From positions 10,585,441-10,649,440 of the forward strand of contig JARWIR010000016.1 of the NCBI GenBank assembly GCA_029959085.1: 64,000 bases of DNA, read 5' to 3'. Source of the stretch: Nemophila menziesii. Lineage: Eukaryota > Streptophyta > Magnoliopsida > Boraginales > Hydrophyllaceae. Below, piece after piece: positions 1 through 11,268 of this stretch. Position numbers and translations under genes: made by a program. The notes beneath the pieces were generated by a model. That model had not been told where the DNA came from, did no database searches, and saw nothing but the letters and a program-made list of their open reading frames with translations. How positions within the stretch are numbered: the stretch's first letter is position 1; each line of letters opens with the position of its first letter.

Positions 1-189
1 TTTGGGTGGGTAAATTTTGTTTATATGAGTGTAAGGATGGATTTAGATATGAACTTGTGGTGATTTGGTGTTGTTTTGATGGTAGAAGAAGGCTAGGTAT
101 AGCTTTAATGAAGTTTGGGAGCTTGGGGAAGAAAGAGATATAAGATTTAGGTCTTTAAAAGACTTCACATAATTTGTACCTCTTTTTCC

Positions 190-660
190 CTCTTTATGTA
201 GGCGGTGTGCAGTGCATCGTGGATGTGGTGCGGAGTACCACAACAATGTTCCAATCCTCTATCATGGCACGGTGCGTCAAAAATCTTGATACAGTCCTTG
301 GGCGCGGTGCACCGCGTGTATGGTGTGGTGTACCGCACGATATCTTCTGCTCTCGTTACTAGACCCAATTTCTCGTACGGTGGTGACGATTTTCTTTGTT
401 GCAGTACACCGTAGCTATTGTGCGGTGTACCGCAAAATGCTTCTGGTTTTCACAAAAAAAATTCATTTTCTGTTTCATCTCCAAACCAGGCGTTCTCCAC
501 TCCATTGTATAGGTCTAACAAAAGATGCGAGTTAGACTCGAGAAAAAGTTAATTCTGATACCCGATCGCAAAGGTATGCTAGTTCAAAGTTTTGGCCAAT
601 TTCCATCGCTAATAGGTGCGGTACACCGCGAGCAGCTGCGGTGTACCGCAAAATACCTCT
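190..660. repeat. Cluster of short GCGGTGTACCGC-type palindromes
   Basis: At least five near-palindromic 12- to 14-mers of the form GCGGTRYACCGC occur about 80-120 bp apart, for example near 305-316, 421-432, 617-628 and 637-650. They sit in the retroelement internal region. The related copy at 34560-34860 has analogous but different short palindromes built on CCGGTATGCCGGT-like cores. There is no sign of coding function. Confidence 0.55.
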
Positions 661-894
661 GTCCAACTCGTTTTAACTTCGAAAGTTTTTCAATTGTTCA
701 CCCCAAACTAGAACTTTTGCATACCTACACATCAAAAACACTCATACCTTCCTCATTGCTGCAATATACACTCAAAACACGTAAAAATTACTAATAAACA
801 CTAAAAAAAACTAAACTAATAAAGAAATTAAAACTTGGGGTGTCTCCAAGAGCACTTTTATTTAACGTCATTTAAAGTTTGACGTGTACCTCTA

Positions 895-1356
895 TTATCC
901 CTTGCATACGTAGCCTCCCCAGCAGTGGGTGAGGCTATGAATGTCTACAACTCGAAGCCTTTGGTCTCTCGAAGGTTGTATATCTATTAATTTTGCTGTC
1001 ACCACTCGTGTAACAACAAATGTCCCCATCCACGTATTCTTGAAACCTTGTAGCCTATTCTCTTGTTTGGAAGCCTTCCAAGCAACCGTGGTTCCAAGCC
1101 CAAACTCATCTTTAACTCTCTTATTCACGGGTTCATGGTGGTGGTCCTTCTCTTTAACCTCTTTAGATACTTCTGATACAATGGGGAACTCAAGTGGCAC
1201 CTCCTTTTTGTCCAACACAAGGGATGTTTCAGACTTTTCTTTTGTTATGGGGGCCTTTTCAACCTCGATTTCTACACTCACATTCTTATTCGTTTCTGAG
1301 ATAGCTTCTGTAAATACTTGTTGCGGTATGAGTTCTTTTGTATCAATTTCAAGCAT
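895..1356 (-). CDS. Retroelement-associated ORF, unrecognised
   Basis: This open frame of 153 codons starts MLEIDTKEL. Its N-terminal half is rich in Glu, Lys and Val. Its C-terminal half is better structured, with a segment FVVTRVVTAKLIDIQPS followed by DIHSLTHCWGGY near the end. The DNA for this C-terminal part is partly conserved in the second copy of the family near 35950-36060, although that copy is not open. I do not recognise a domain. The position, downstream of a broken gag-like start inside an Athila-like element, suggests an element-encoded or captured frame rather than a host gene. It may no longer be expressed. Confidence 0.35.
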   Translation of the reverse strand: MLEIDTKELIPQQVFTEAISETNKNVSVEIEVEKAPITKEKSETSLVLDKKEVPLEFPIVSEVSKEVKEKDHHHEPVNKRVKDEFGLGTTVAWKASKQENRLQGFKNTWMGTFVVTRVVTAKLIDIQPSRDQRLRVVDIHSLTHCWGGYVCKG

Positions 1357-2197
1357 TTGGGTGTAGGTTTTGTTTTCTTTGCACGCCTATACGATTTCTT
1401 TATCTATGTCACCTTTTAAATGATTCATATTTATAATGTTGGGTGGTGACATCAATGGAGTACTGGGTGGTGAATCCATCCTAGACTCTTCTTCTTCTCT
1501 CTCTTTTCTAACTAAGATCTCAATATTTGATTCCTCTAAACGCGGCTTGGATGGTTTTCCATGGATGTAATCTTCCTTTCACAAGGTTTAATTTCAACTT
1601 TGATTCGATTATCAACAATAGTCTCATCTATGCTTAGCGTGGTTGGTTCATTTATTGTTGGAATCTCTAGTTCTGTAACTTGTGGCGATTCCACTTTATT
1701 CTTTTCTTAAAGGCTAAACTGTTCAACCAGATCGAACCGAACATTGCTATCTTAAATGGCCTTATGATTGATATTTGTACCTTAGCCAATTTGCATTAAT
1801 GATCTTTGTTGTAACTGCTCAATCGTTTCAGTAAGTTGTGTCAATCATTGCTCCATCAATTGATGTTGTTGTTGCATATTTTGCACTAATGATATAGCAG
1901 TATCGCTTTTCGCCTCACTCTTTACTACATTATCCATTGGAACCTTAATTAAACGATTGAGGGAGTCTTCCAACTTCTTGAGCCTCTCTACATGATCTCT
2001 AAAGCTCCCTCGTGTCAAATTCATGAAAGTGTGTACATCATCAAGGAATTTTTATGCTTGAAACACCAGGACTGTGGTTGATTTTGATCTTGATAAAGGG
2101 AATTCTCCATACCTAAAGAAAACCCCGAAACAAACGTAAAACTGAAAACAAATAAAACTAATAACTAACTTAAACACCAAATAAAATAACTTTAAAA

Positions 2198-2215
2198 TCC
2201 CCTGCAGCGGCGCCA
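2198..2215 (-). other. Primer binding site, tRNA-Asp type
   Basis: On the minus strand it reads TGGCGCCGCTGCAGGGGA. This is close to the complement of the 3' end of plant tRNA-Asp, the primer typical of Athila-type Gypsy elements. It lies directly after the LTR and sets the orientation of the element. Confidence 0.7.
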
Positions 2216-2217
2216 AA

Positions 2218-4318
2218 AAACGTGGTCGTTCCTAGAGTGTAATATAAATTCAACATAAAAGAATAAAAGCAACAAATTGCAAGTGTATGGGTCATTCCAA
2301 GTAATAGATAAGTAAAAATGGTATTATCGTCTCCACAAGGATTTTAGTAGTTATTTCAACCTCATGGTCAATATTAGAATAAATAGTTTTAAATGTTGTG
2401 ATTATAAAGACAAGTGAAGTGTTTTGTTTTCTAATTAAATAAATAATAAAATAAACAATAAATAATCATGCAAACAAGATAAGGAGATGCAAGTATGAAC
2501 CTATCCTATTGAATTTATTATTCCTAAGAATAAGGGTGAATAGGAAAATTCACAATAGTCGAGACCCTATTATCTCCTAACTCCCGTCAGGGAAGACTTA
2601 AGAGCTATCCTACAGTGTTACAAACCCCGTTAGGGCAATTATAAGCTACGTTCATATGATTAAGAAATTACCCAACTGGCTACGCGGTTCGTCAAGCCCG
2701 TCAGGATCATTGACGAACACCACACATCTATGAATTAGTTCTGTAAATAAACCCCATGTCAAGGTGATCACCGCCACTAGTGAATAGCCTAATTACTAAA
2801 ACTTACTCTTGATTGGCAACGTCAATGATAGTAAACCAGCACAAGAATATAGTCAATGGAATTTAAGAACCAAATCAATTAAATACTAAAATCCCAGATT
2901 CAAATTAAACAGAAAGGAAATAATCAATTGTTCATATAATCCTAAAGAGAACTTATGCATAATGAAACTCTTGAATAAATAGCTTAGAAATACCTCAAAG
3001 AAAAATAGATCTAAAACTAATTTACCCAAAGAATAGAGATGGAGAAGTGTAGAATTGATGTAGTTAAGCTCTAGCTCTTGCTTCTTCCTCCTCTAGATCC
3101 TCTTGATTGTTTCTAAGTATATTAAGTTTAGGCAGCCAAGGGATGATTTTGTAAGGTTAGGAGCTGGTATATATATGTTCTATTTTATTTGTATAAACCA
3201 GTAAAACAATATAAACACTGATGCAGAAATAAAATAAAAAGAAATAAATAAATAATATAACTTGTCGAGGCGCGGATTGGATCCGATGTCTTTAAGGTAT
3301 TTAGGCCACGTACAGGTGTCTTACATTTGCTGGCTTCAACCTCCATGATACAACGACAAAACTATTTAAAAGAAACTGACACATGAATTCTTAAGAATTT
3401 CAACGAACTTAATAAAGTTGCTTATTTCTATCTCTCTCTTATAATTTTAATGTTTGATGCTTTAAAAAATGAATGAAGAAAATGGTTTAGTTGGCCAACT
3501 GTTTATAGAAGATGAAAAGGTGGCTTGGCAAAGAGTTGTGAGGTTTCATTTGAAGATACGTTTTATTAAAAGACACAACATTTACTAAAGAAGAACAAAG
3601 CATGGGTTGGTCCAAATGGTATGAAACTCTGGCCCAAAAGCCCACCCGCTTGGAGGTCTAGGTTCGATCCCCCAGCCCAGATATTTGAATCATTTCTTTA
3701 AATTGAGTCACCGACTATCATCGTAAACATGGTCATCACTTGGGTAAAATCTCATTTGATCAGCAATATAGGAGGAGTAGGACCAAGTGAAAGAGTCCAA
3801 ATTCAATTCAAATTAGTTTCCAAAAATTAAGGACAAGGTAAACATTGTTCACTGTTTTGGTCATATCTTCTTCGTTACTTATCACATTTTCGTGCACTTT
3901 ATATGGAAAAGACCGCGATTCAAAGATCTCTCTACTGGGAAACTATCTCATCCAAATTCGTAATATATTTTCTGAAGTATTCAAAACACTAGATAGCTTT
4001 TTAGCATGACAGATTTACTTGGCAACTTTTCCTTTCCTAATTCAACTTTGTTTCCTTTTAACTCTTGATTTCAACTTAAATATTTTTTCCTTAGCTCCTT
4101 AATATTGATTTGTAATCTAATATGATTAATTTAACCAAGAGATTCATATTTAACACACAATTACACTAAAAATGCTCTAAAAGTAATAATTCTCCAAATC
4201 AAGGTGAGAAACTAGAATATATCAAATAATAGGGATAAATCCCCTCAATTAAGCACATAATACACCTAAAATAATATCGCACAAGTATATTAATTTATCA
4301 CAAATAGGGAGACATAAT
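2218..4318 (-). mobile_element. Athila-like LTR, interrupted
   Basis: On the minus strand it begins near 4318 with a TATGTCTCCC-like end, matching the TGATGTCTCC start of the LTRs at 43970, 47337 and 61542. It ends next to the primer binding site. Blocks at 2270-2330 and 4085-4310 match the related LTR at 42503-43970. The middle part (about 3190-3990) has no match there and looks inserted. It includes a tRNA-like segment near 3603-3690. I cannot place the boundaries of this inner insertion exactly. Confidence 0.55.
3596..3790 (+). mobile_element. Possible tRNA-derived SINE
   Basis: A good RNA polymerase III B box (GGTTCGATCCC at 3661-3671) follows an A-box-like stretch TGGTCCAAATGG (3608-3619) at a tRNA-like spacing of about 50 bases. 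The tail has a few hundred bases without coding signal. This fits a plant SINE head derived from a tRNA. I see no flanking duplication or poly(A)/poly(T) tail, so the ends are approximate. Confidence 0.4.
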
Positions 4319-5278
4319 TCATTATCGGGATCTTCTTTAGGTAGATGTAATGAATGATGATTGATAAACTACCCATGGAAGTTATATTATGTAGATATAG
4401 ATTAGTAACTTATAATTTCACTAATTGTCCCTATGCTATACGAAATAGCCAAATAGGAATGAGCAACCTTTTCAACTTAAGCTTATCATGAATCGATTGT
4501 GAAAGAAGCCAGTGTTATGTGAAAGTAATGGAATCAGGTTTATAAGTGTTTTAATATTTGTATATGTATGTATCACTGCTTTGATGAAATTTAATTTCAA
4601 TTTCCGAATTGAACTAATGATAAGAATAAGCTAAAATCTGGCTAGGTTGAGAATAAAAGACAAGGGACTAATGTGTAAATTCTGGAAAATCCGGTTGCTG
4701 AGATATTTTTTAAGTGAGCCGAACCTGGTTTGGAGAAACTAACAGTCACAGTTGCACATATAGTAACATAACAAATGCTCTAGATGACGTTACTATAAGA
4801 CACAACCAACCTTATAGACACCCAACTGAAGTGCCTTTACACCTCTTATCTTCGTTTGTGCAGGATATAGATGGTGAATTTAAGACCTAAAGAACTGAAA
4901 ACCAAAGCATATAACGAATGAGGGATTTACAAGCTGTGACTAGAAGCTTAAAAAGTAGATTCTCATAAAACACAATTAACCTTACAGCAGACAAAAGTTG
5001 GTAATTATTAAATGTTTTGACATTGGCTAATAGGCATGAAGCAAGCCAGTAAAGTTTCAATTTTTTCTTTTGGTATCATACTCTTTAATAAAACTATATA
5101 TGAAGAACAGAGTTGTTAATATTACAGTAGAATAAAATCGTCCGACTTTTTTAAATAGTCCAAAAAAATTCATCTTTTAAAGAAAAAGTGGCATTACTTA
5201 AAATACCAATCAAAAGGCAGAAAAGGGGAGCTTGAGGAATCATAAAACCATTATGTAATAGCGAAAGAATAGGATGTA
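4319..5278. other. No recognised feature
   Basis: AT-rich DNA between the LTR and the first exon-like segment. I see no long frame, repeat or RNA gene here. Confidence 0.4.
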
Positions 5279-6324
5279 AAAATGGAGAAGGACGTTGAGT
5301 CACTTAGATCTGAGTTTGAAAGTTTGGAGGTGGAAAAGATTCAAACTTTACACCAAGAGAAACTTGCAGCTGATAATGGACATACACTATTGGAAGAGAA
5401 GAATGAACTTCATATAGAGTTGGAATTTATTAGTTTTGATATTATTTAAATGATCGTCTAAGCTAACCATTTAAACTTTTACATTAGGTGGATTTAGGGA
5501 GCAGCTGTAATTGTAGTAGAATTAGGAGCTTATAAAGGAGCAACCATGCTTCTAGAAGATTTGAGTAAGGTTTGCTGTTTTCTTCTTACAATTCAAAATT
5601 AAGTCCCTCATGAAAATAATCCACTCATTTGGGCTATAACAAGAAGAAACGAATGATCCTGATGTTTTACGATTACTTCAAAAAGAAAAATATAAACTCA
5701 AAGATTATAATGGAAGTGCCATTTATTATAGGGATTCAGATTTAATTTTGATATCGAATTAGTAACTATTTATTAAAGTCATATCTGAAATTTTCTAATT
5801 TAATGAAATACTCTGAAAACATTAATTTTTTATGTTTTTGGTTAATGTACAGATTTATAAAAATATGAATTTTGAAGTACTTCGTGGCGAATGCTTTTAC
5901 TTGCAAGAAAAATACTTGATGGGGTTGGTGAACATGTTGTTTTTTCGTTATTTTCTAGATTGGTTCCTATATTATACGAAATTTGCACTATTGACCCCTT
6001 ATATTATACACAAATATTACTACATGTTCCTGTATTATGTAAAAGAAGCAGCTATAGCAACTCTTCCTGATTTCCTATTTGTTATTAATCAAAACTACAA
6101 AAACTCAGGAGACGGGTGAATGGAGAAGAAGAAACTAAAGATGATGATAATTCTTTTAAATTTTTTCATATTAAAGACAAGTGTACGTAGACTGACAATG
6201 GTGTTTGTTAGTTAAGGTTGTAGTTGAATTTTCGGTTAATTTACGGTTACAACTTTGAGGAGTATTCTGCATAATTGCGATGGTAGTTTGGAATTAATGT
6301 TATCTTAAGATCAATTTTTTGATG

Positions 6325-6340
6325 CAGATGGAGATATTTA
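6325..6340. repeat. Target-site duplication, left (LINE)
   Basis: CAGATGGAGATATTTA here and CAGATGGAGATCTTTA at 8001-8016 agree at 15 of 16 bases and bracket the LINE. This is the expected length for L1-type target-primed insertion. Confidence 0.75.
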
Positions 6341-8000
6341 TTTTTTTTTGGTCGAAAGAAGCATATATTAAAAAAACTTCAGAAAATCCCAATACAACTT
6401 AACCTATCCCTAGTGGATTAAAATCTCTTTCCAAAAGCCTAGTTAATTGGGAAGGATGAAAAGAGGTCCAAAAGCTAAACAAGGCACCTTTAAGAACTTG
6501 TTTAGCAACCCAATTAGCGCAACAGTTTTTGGATCTCCTAGCAAAGGAGATCTTAATCTGATATTTCAATTTACACAATAGAATGTACTTAACCAACAAC
6601 AAAATATTACAAAACAATTTCTCTCCTCTCTTAGTTTGGTTAATTAACAAAAGACAATCATTCTCTATTTCAACTGAGCCTTCAGGATAGTTAGAAGCCA
6701 TCTCACAAGCTTGTATAAGTCCCCTTGCCTCTGCTTCAATAGCTGAATTTGCCTTATTCCTTTGCGCATTGCCATCTACTAAAAAGCCTGCAGAATCCCT
6801 AGCAATACAAGCAAATGAGGCCTGGTTAGTTCCTTTATCAAATGTTGCATCACAATTAATTTTGATAAAGCAAGGTAAAGGTGGTAACCAAGATCTCCCT
6901 CTGTCTTCTCCAAGGCTATTCACCTGAGTTACAGAGTAGAGTTATTAATTCAAGTATTAATTCCAATACTCTCATTAATATTTTTCTTATCTTTAGCCTC
7001 AGAACTTAATCTTTTAGCTAGATTATTGTCATCATAGGCTTTTAAAGCCTCATGTAATGTACAGATAGGGTCAGGAGGAATTCCTCGAAAAATGTTTTCA
7101 TTTCTTTCTTTCCATATAAACCATACAATAAAGAAAGATAATTCTCCAAATCCTTTATCATTGAATTCAGTTTCTTTAAGAGAATTTCGAATAAACTCAA
7201 TCCATTTCTTGAAGTTAAAAGAAGGTTCGGTCATTGAGTTAAAACTCAGAGGGCTAGCCATCCAAACTGCTCTTGCCCAAGAGAAATAAAACACTAAATG
7301 TTCCACATTTTTTTTTCTATCCCACAAATAGAGAAAAGATCATTCACACAAGATTTCCTCTTCTTTCTATTTTCATTTGTAGCTAAATCATTTTCACAAC
7401 ACTTCCAGATAAAATCTTTAATTTTAGGATGAATATTCATATTGCAAATTAGTTTCAAATCCTCAGATTTCAATTTGAAAGATGGGTCACCTTTTTTATT
7501 TTCTTTTACTTTTTCCCCTTCCAGTTGAGCCCTCCATAATCTCTTGTACATTTCTTTTACTGATACAACCCCATCACCAGTTAAAGGCCAGTAAGGGGTG
7601 TCAAAGCAGTGAAAAAGAGGCAAAAAAAGTTTGAGATGGTTGCTACAACTGCAGGAGGAAAGTAAAGATTAAGTAACTCAAGTTTCCATTCATTTTTTTC
7701 TGAGTTTATGAGTTCAGACACAAACTTCAGTTCAAAATTTGAAGGTTTAACAATGATTTCTTGAGAAGGGATCCAAAGATCCTCCCAAATGCAAATATTG
7801 CAACCATTCCCCACATTCCATCTTATAGTGTTTATAAAGCAATTTCTACCTTCAACAAGGCTTTTCCAACCCCATGAACAGTTACTACTCAGGTTTGCCA
7901 TTAAGAAATCATTCTGAGGAAATTATTTTCCTTTAAAGAGTTTATATACCAGAGAGTCTTTATTATTCATGAATTTCCAAGCATTAGAAGATAGCAAATC
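6341..8000 (-). mobile_element. 5'-truncated L1-type LINE
   Basis: The element lies on the minus strand. Its 3' end is at 6341 with a poly(A) tail (poly-T on the plus strand, 6341-6349), preceded by TTTCGACC. It keeps only the C-terminal part of ORF2. The 5' end at 8000 is truncated, as is usual for LINEs. A 16-bp duplication of the target flanks it. The insertion separates exon-like segments at 5.3-5.7 kb from those at 8.4-8.7 kb. Confidence 0.75.
6399..7995 (-). pseudogene. LINE ORF2 C-terminal part: zinc-binding RVT region and RNase H
   Basis: The reading frame is split over at least four pieces. From 7995 to 7581 it resembles the region after the reverse transcriptase, including CSWGWKSLVEGR and a Trp-rich segment. 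At 7623-6950 there is a zf-RVT-like segment with IKDFIWKCCENDLATNENR, a Cys pair, and later a VEHLVFYFSWARAVW motif. At 6923-6399 there is a plant RNase H-like domain, with IKINCDATFDKGTNQ for the first catalytic Asp, AIEAEARGLIQACEMA for the Glu, and ENDCLLLI for the next acidic site. Frame changes near 7600, 7310 and 6935, and a stop near 7920, show that it is dead. The reverse transcriptase domain itself is absent. Confidence 0.75.
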
Positions 8001-8016
8001 CAGATGGAGATCTTTA
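8001..8016. repeat. Target-site duplication, right (LINE)
   Basis: Partner of 6325-6340, with one mismatch. Confidence 0.75.
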
Positions 8017-8709
8017 AATGGCTTAAGATAACGGAGTGTCAACTTTTACCTAAGCTCCATCAACAAAAAAATTTATCCTTATCTTTTGACATGCAATTTT
8101 AATTTTCTTCTAAAGCATAGAAAACCAATCTTATAACTGAAAAGGGATCTGGTATGAAAAAATTGAAAGATGATACATACTTACACAATTCTTTCACCTT
8201 ATACACCAATATGCAATTACGAATCTTCAAGGCTCCTGGACAATATAAAGTGGATTTGGTGGAATTTTGATTTCAGGTGATATGGGTATTGTGTTAGCTT
8301 TAAGGACAATCGTATTTCCTACTGGAGTACGTAGGTACATAATGTATTCTTACAAAGATTTTGCAGATAATGTGTTTTGCTCATCTATACAAAGATGAAC
8401 GTGACCTAAAGCTGCTATATCCAAAAAAAATAGAATTTGAAAACAATGTTAAAGTGTTAAAAGAAAGATTTTTCCAAGCTCGGGAAGGAGTTAGAGATCA
8501 GTCATAAGCTTCTCACTGAGTCTCGGGTATTTATATATTAGTTTGTGTAATCTTAGACTTTAAGCACTAGTTTTTTTAATGATTTTTTTTGCAGATGACT
8601 CATCAATGTGTAGCTGATCAAAGAGCCTCAGTTAATACAGCTTTACATGTTTCAGCTATGAAAATACGTAGCCTTTGCGAGAGTTTCAGGAACTATGTTT
8701 CATCAGGTG

Positions 8710-9762
8710 AGATTTTTATAGAAGAATATCTTCTATGAAAACAAAAAAAAAGTTAAACCTTGAGCTGGTGAGATGAATAAAACATTATTCTGCAAGCTAA
8801 GTCTATCATTAGCAAGGAAATTCAGTCGAATGTTTTTCCATGGCTGGTTTTCTGGTGTAACAGATGTAAATATTTCAGTTTCAATGCTTTAATACAGAGC
8901 TAAGTTAATAGTGCATCTATTGGAATGAGTTGTTACACTTAAATTGTTTTATTTATCTTATTTTTGAGATTTTTATTGAAGAAGATCCTCTCAACACAAC
9001 TTCAGCTTAGGAATTTATCAAAGAGGACAAGTCAAATGTAATGCTGAATGCTTAAGGAAGTGAAATTGAAGGAATTTTGTTGAACTAGAATTTATCAAGC
9101 TTCTGTTAAATTATATTTCAAATTAACTGCACCATTAATCCCTAACTCATCACTCTGGCAATACAAAAATTGGTGGTTGGTAATGGTGGTGTACCGGCTC
9201 TTGATAGGGTAGCGGGCCATATTGTATAAGGGCAGTTGTTAGTTACGATGAAGGAAGAAGATTGAGAGTGTGAAAAGAAAATAAAAAGTGATATAATTAA
9301 GAAATTTAAGGACATAGATATTATTAGGTTGTAGAGTTAGGATTCATATTTTTAGTACTTTAAAAGGCTATTTATGCTACTTTGCTTTAGTGAATATGTT
9401 AGCCGCAAGATTAAACATTTGGGTTTGGAATATTTCTTGAGTATGTATTAAGTAAATGAAATGTTACTTTTCTGCCCAAAATGTAGCAAAAAAGTTTTTA
9501 CTTGGATAAAGAATTAAAGTAGAATTATTTCATACGATCACTTGAATGATGCTTTTATTGGAGAAAAGCATTACTTGAATTCACTATGTAATCCAACGCA
9601 AGTTTCACATAATTCGAGAAACCACTTCCGACTTAAAATTCTCCGCACATAGTCGAACTTTTAACATCATATTTTGCAAGAAAATAAACAAAAAAAATTA
9701 GTAGTAACTCACTGTGACTCAGTTCACAAAGTATAGCTACAAACAATAGATTTTTATTAAAA

Positions 9763-9833
<71 letters not shown>

Positions 9834-10683
9834 TTCATGAAAAGTACATTTCTCAAATCCCTGCAAAATAGGATATATGAGAAATCAATGTTTCAATAGC
9901 AAAAAAACATCAAAGCAAAAGTTTAAGTAAGAAAAAGAGTAATTGAAATTCTAAAAAAGAATAAAAAAAAGATCTTCACTCGAATCAACTAAACCCTGCA
10001 GAACAAAATACACAAAATTAGAGTTAAATAAAAGATGTTGTGATAAATGAAATGCCGAGTTTCAGCTGTTGAGGTTGTAAAACATGGACAACTTGATATA
10101 AGGTGTTCCTAAATAGAGTTAAGCTAGAATCCATCAAAGAAAGTTAAATAGAAGTTTGTCTTCGTAGTCCGGCAAGACTATTATAATTCAATTATGAATT
10201 TTGCACAATCTATTATAATCTTTTAAATTTATTTTAGTCCAAATTCCTTCAGGTACGGGGCATCTCTAGTATATATAATTTCTTTTTCTTTTTACTTTTT
10301 TGGTTTTTTACAAATTTATTAGATAATAAATTATTTTATAATACATAAATAAAATTCATGTTTTTTGAGGATTTTGAATAAATTTTAGTTAAACGGATCG
10401 GATTTTTCCCAGTTTCTTAATATTTTGTTGGTTTTGGTTTTATTTTTAGAACTAAATAGTTTTTGTTTCGATTTCGCTATTTTATATGTTAAACTGTATA
10501 TGTTATGGTTATTGGTTTTTCGCGGATAACCGAACCATTGTCATCCTTACTCAAAATATTTGTTTACTTTATTTTTCATATAAATTAAAAATAATTAAAA
10601 ATAATTTTATTACAAAAGTACCTTTCATGAAATTGTCATGTTTATTAGTGAAAAAATTAGAAAAATATATTTTGACATTCTAA
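8710..10683. other. AT-rich DNA with no gene seen
   Basis: It holds a long TA microsatellite (9765-9831) and otherwise only A/T-rich sequence with stops in all frames. I see no RNA gene or transposon end. Confidence 0.4.
9765..9831. repeat. (TA)n microsatellite, about 33 units
   Basis: Uninterrupted alternating AT over about 67 bases. The length is probably polymorphic. Confidence 0.95.
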
Positions 10684-10692
10684 TTAATTAAT
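10684..10692. repeat. Candidate 9-bp target duplication, left (MULE)
   Basis: TTAATTAAT here and TAAATTAAT at 19362-19370 match at 8 of 9 bases. Nine bases is the duplication length of Mutator-like elements. The AT-rich content makes a chance match possible. Confidence 0.45.
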
Positions 10693-10905
10693 GAGGAAAT
10701 TACTTGGACCGGCCCAAACACACCACAATGATATATTATAAGGCCTAGTTCATTTCTTGATTGTTTTAAGGCCTAATAGTTTGCAGAAAGGCCTCATTCA
10801 ACGGATAAAGTAAATAGCTACAGTTATTCAATTACAAAACACGTTAGGGTATAACAGCACACAATCAAGTCACATCATTGTCTCTATTCCCTCTCTCTCT
10901 CTTAC
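10693..10905 (+). repeat. Left terminal inverted repeat of the candidate MULE
   Basis: Shares a series of blocks with the right end in the same order: GGAAATTA, AAGGCCTAG, TTTTAAGGCC, GGATAAAGTA and a CT-rich tract. Gaps between the blocks differ by up to about 35 bases. Confidence 0.5.
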
Positions 10906-11268
10906 ATCTTTCATCACTATTACCCATGAGCTTTCTTAAACAATCAATTGTTTATTGTATCTTCTGTTTTCAAATTTGAATTCTAAAAGATACGCCGCCT
11001 CCTACACAAGAACAAACCATAACCATCATTCCAGGTGATGATCTTAATCGTTTCTCAAAAGCTTCATATGTATGTATACGATAAATCACGGCGACAAGAG
11101 GCTTCTTTATATCTTCTTTTTGTACTTGTTTTTATCTACTTTTTTATTCAATCTATGATCAAGTATTGCTCATACTACTCTTATCCCATCTGGGTTTATG
11201 ATAATTTAATGTGTTATAGGTTGTCTGATGGATGTTTTTTCTCCAGACTCTAGTTGGGTTGATATACG

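Larger units (their letters stand above)
1..2197 (-). mobile_element. Athila-like Gypsy element, internal region (remnant)
   Basis: Read on the minus strand, this follows a tRNA-Asp-type primer binding site (2198-2215) and an LTR (2218-4318), as expected just downstream of a 5' LTR. Near 2113 a short reading frame begins with an ATG, but it is broken by stops. The only longer frame is 1356-895. The part at 26-128 and 867-960 is clearly repeated at 34425-34527 and 35945-36040, so this is a dispersed family. No protease, reverse transcriptase or integrase motif is visible, so it is either a non-autonomous derivative or badly decayed. The left end lies outside the window. Confidence 0.6.
5279..8707 (+). 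pseudogene. Decayed multi-exon gene, probable coiled-coil protein
   Basis: Several short plus-strand segments look like exons. Positions 5281-5434 encode a Glu/Lys/Leu-rich stretch starting MEKDVESLRSEF. Positions 5642-5702 encode EETNDPDVLRLLQKEK. Positions 8388-8500 encode NERDLKLL followed by a charged helix. Positions 8595-8706 follow a TTTTTTTTTGCAG acceptor, encode MTHQCVADQRASVNTALH and end at a GTGAG donor. The composition suggests a long coiled coil. A LINE lies between the two exon groups, and stops separate the segments. I do not recognise the family. The exons may belong to one gene or to unrelated fragments; similarity searching of the joined peptides would decide. Confidence 0.3.

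Noticed and set aside
941..1366. 141-codon plus-strand frame
   Set aside because: It is antisense to the retroelement frame at 895-1356, whose peptide looks better structured.
3603..3690. True tRNA gene
   Set aside because: It has pol III-like boxes, but the acceptor arm does not pair and no anticodon arm is evident. A SINE head fits better.
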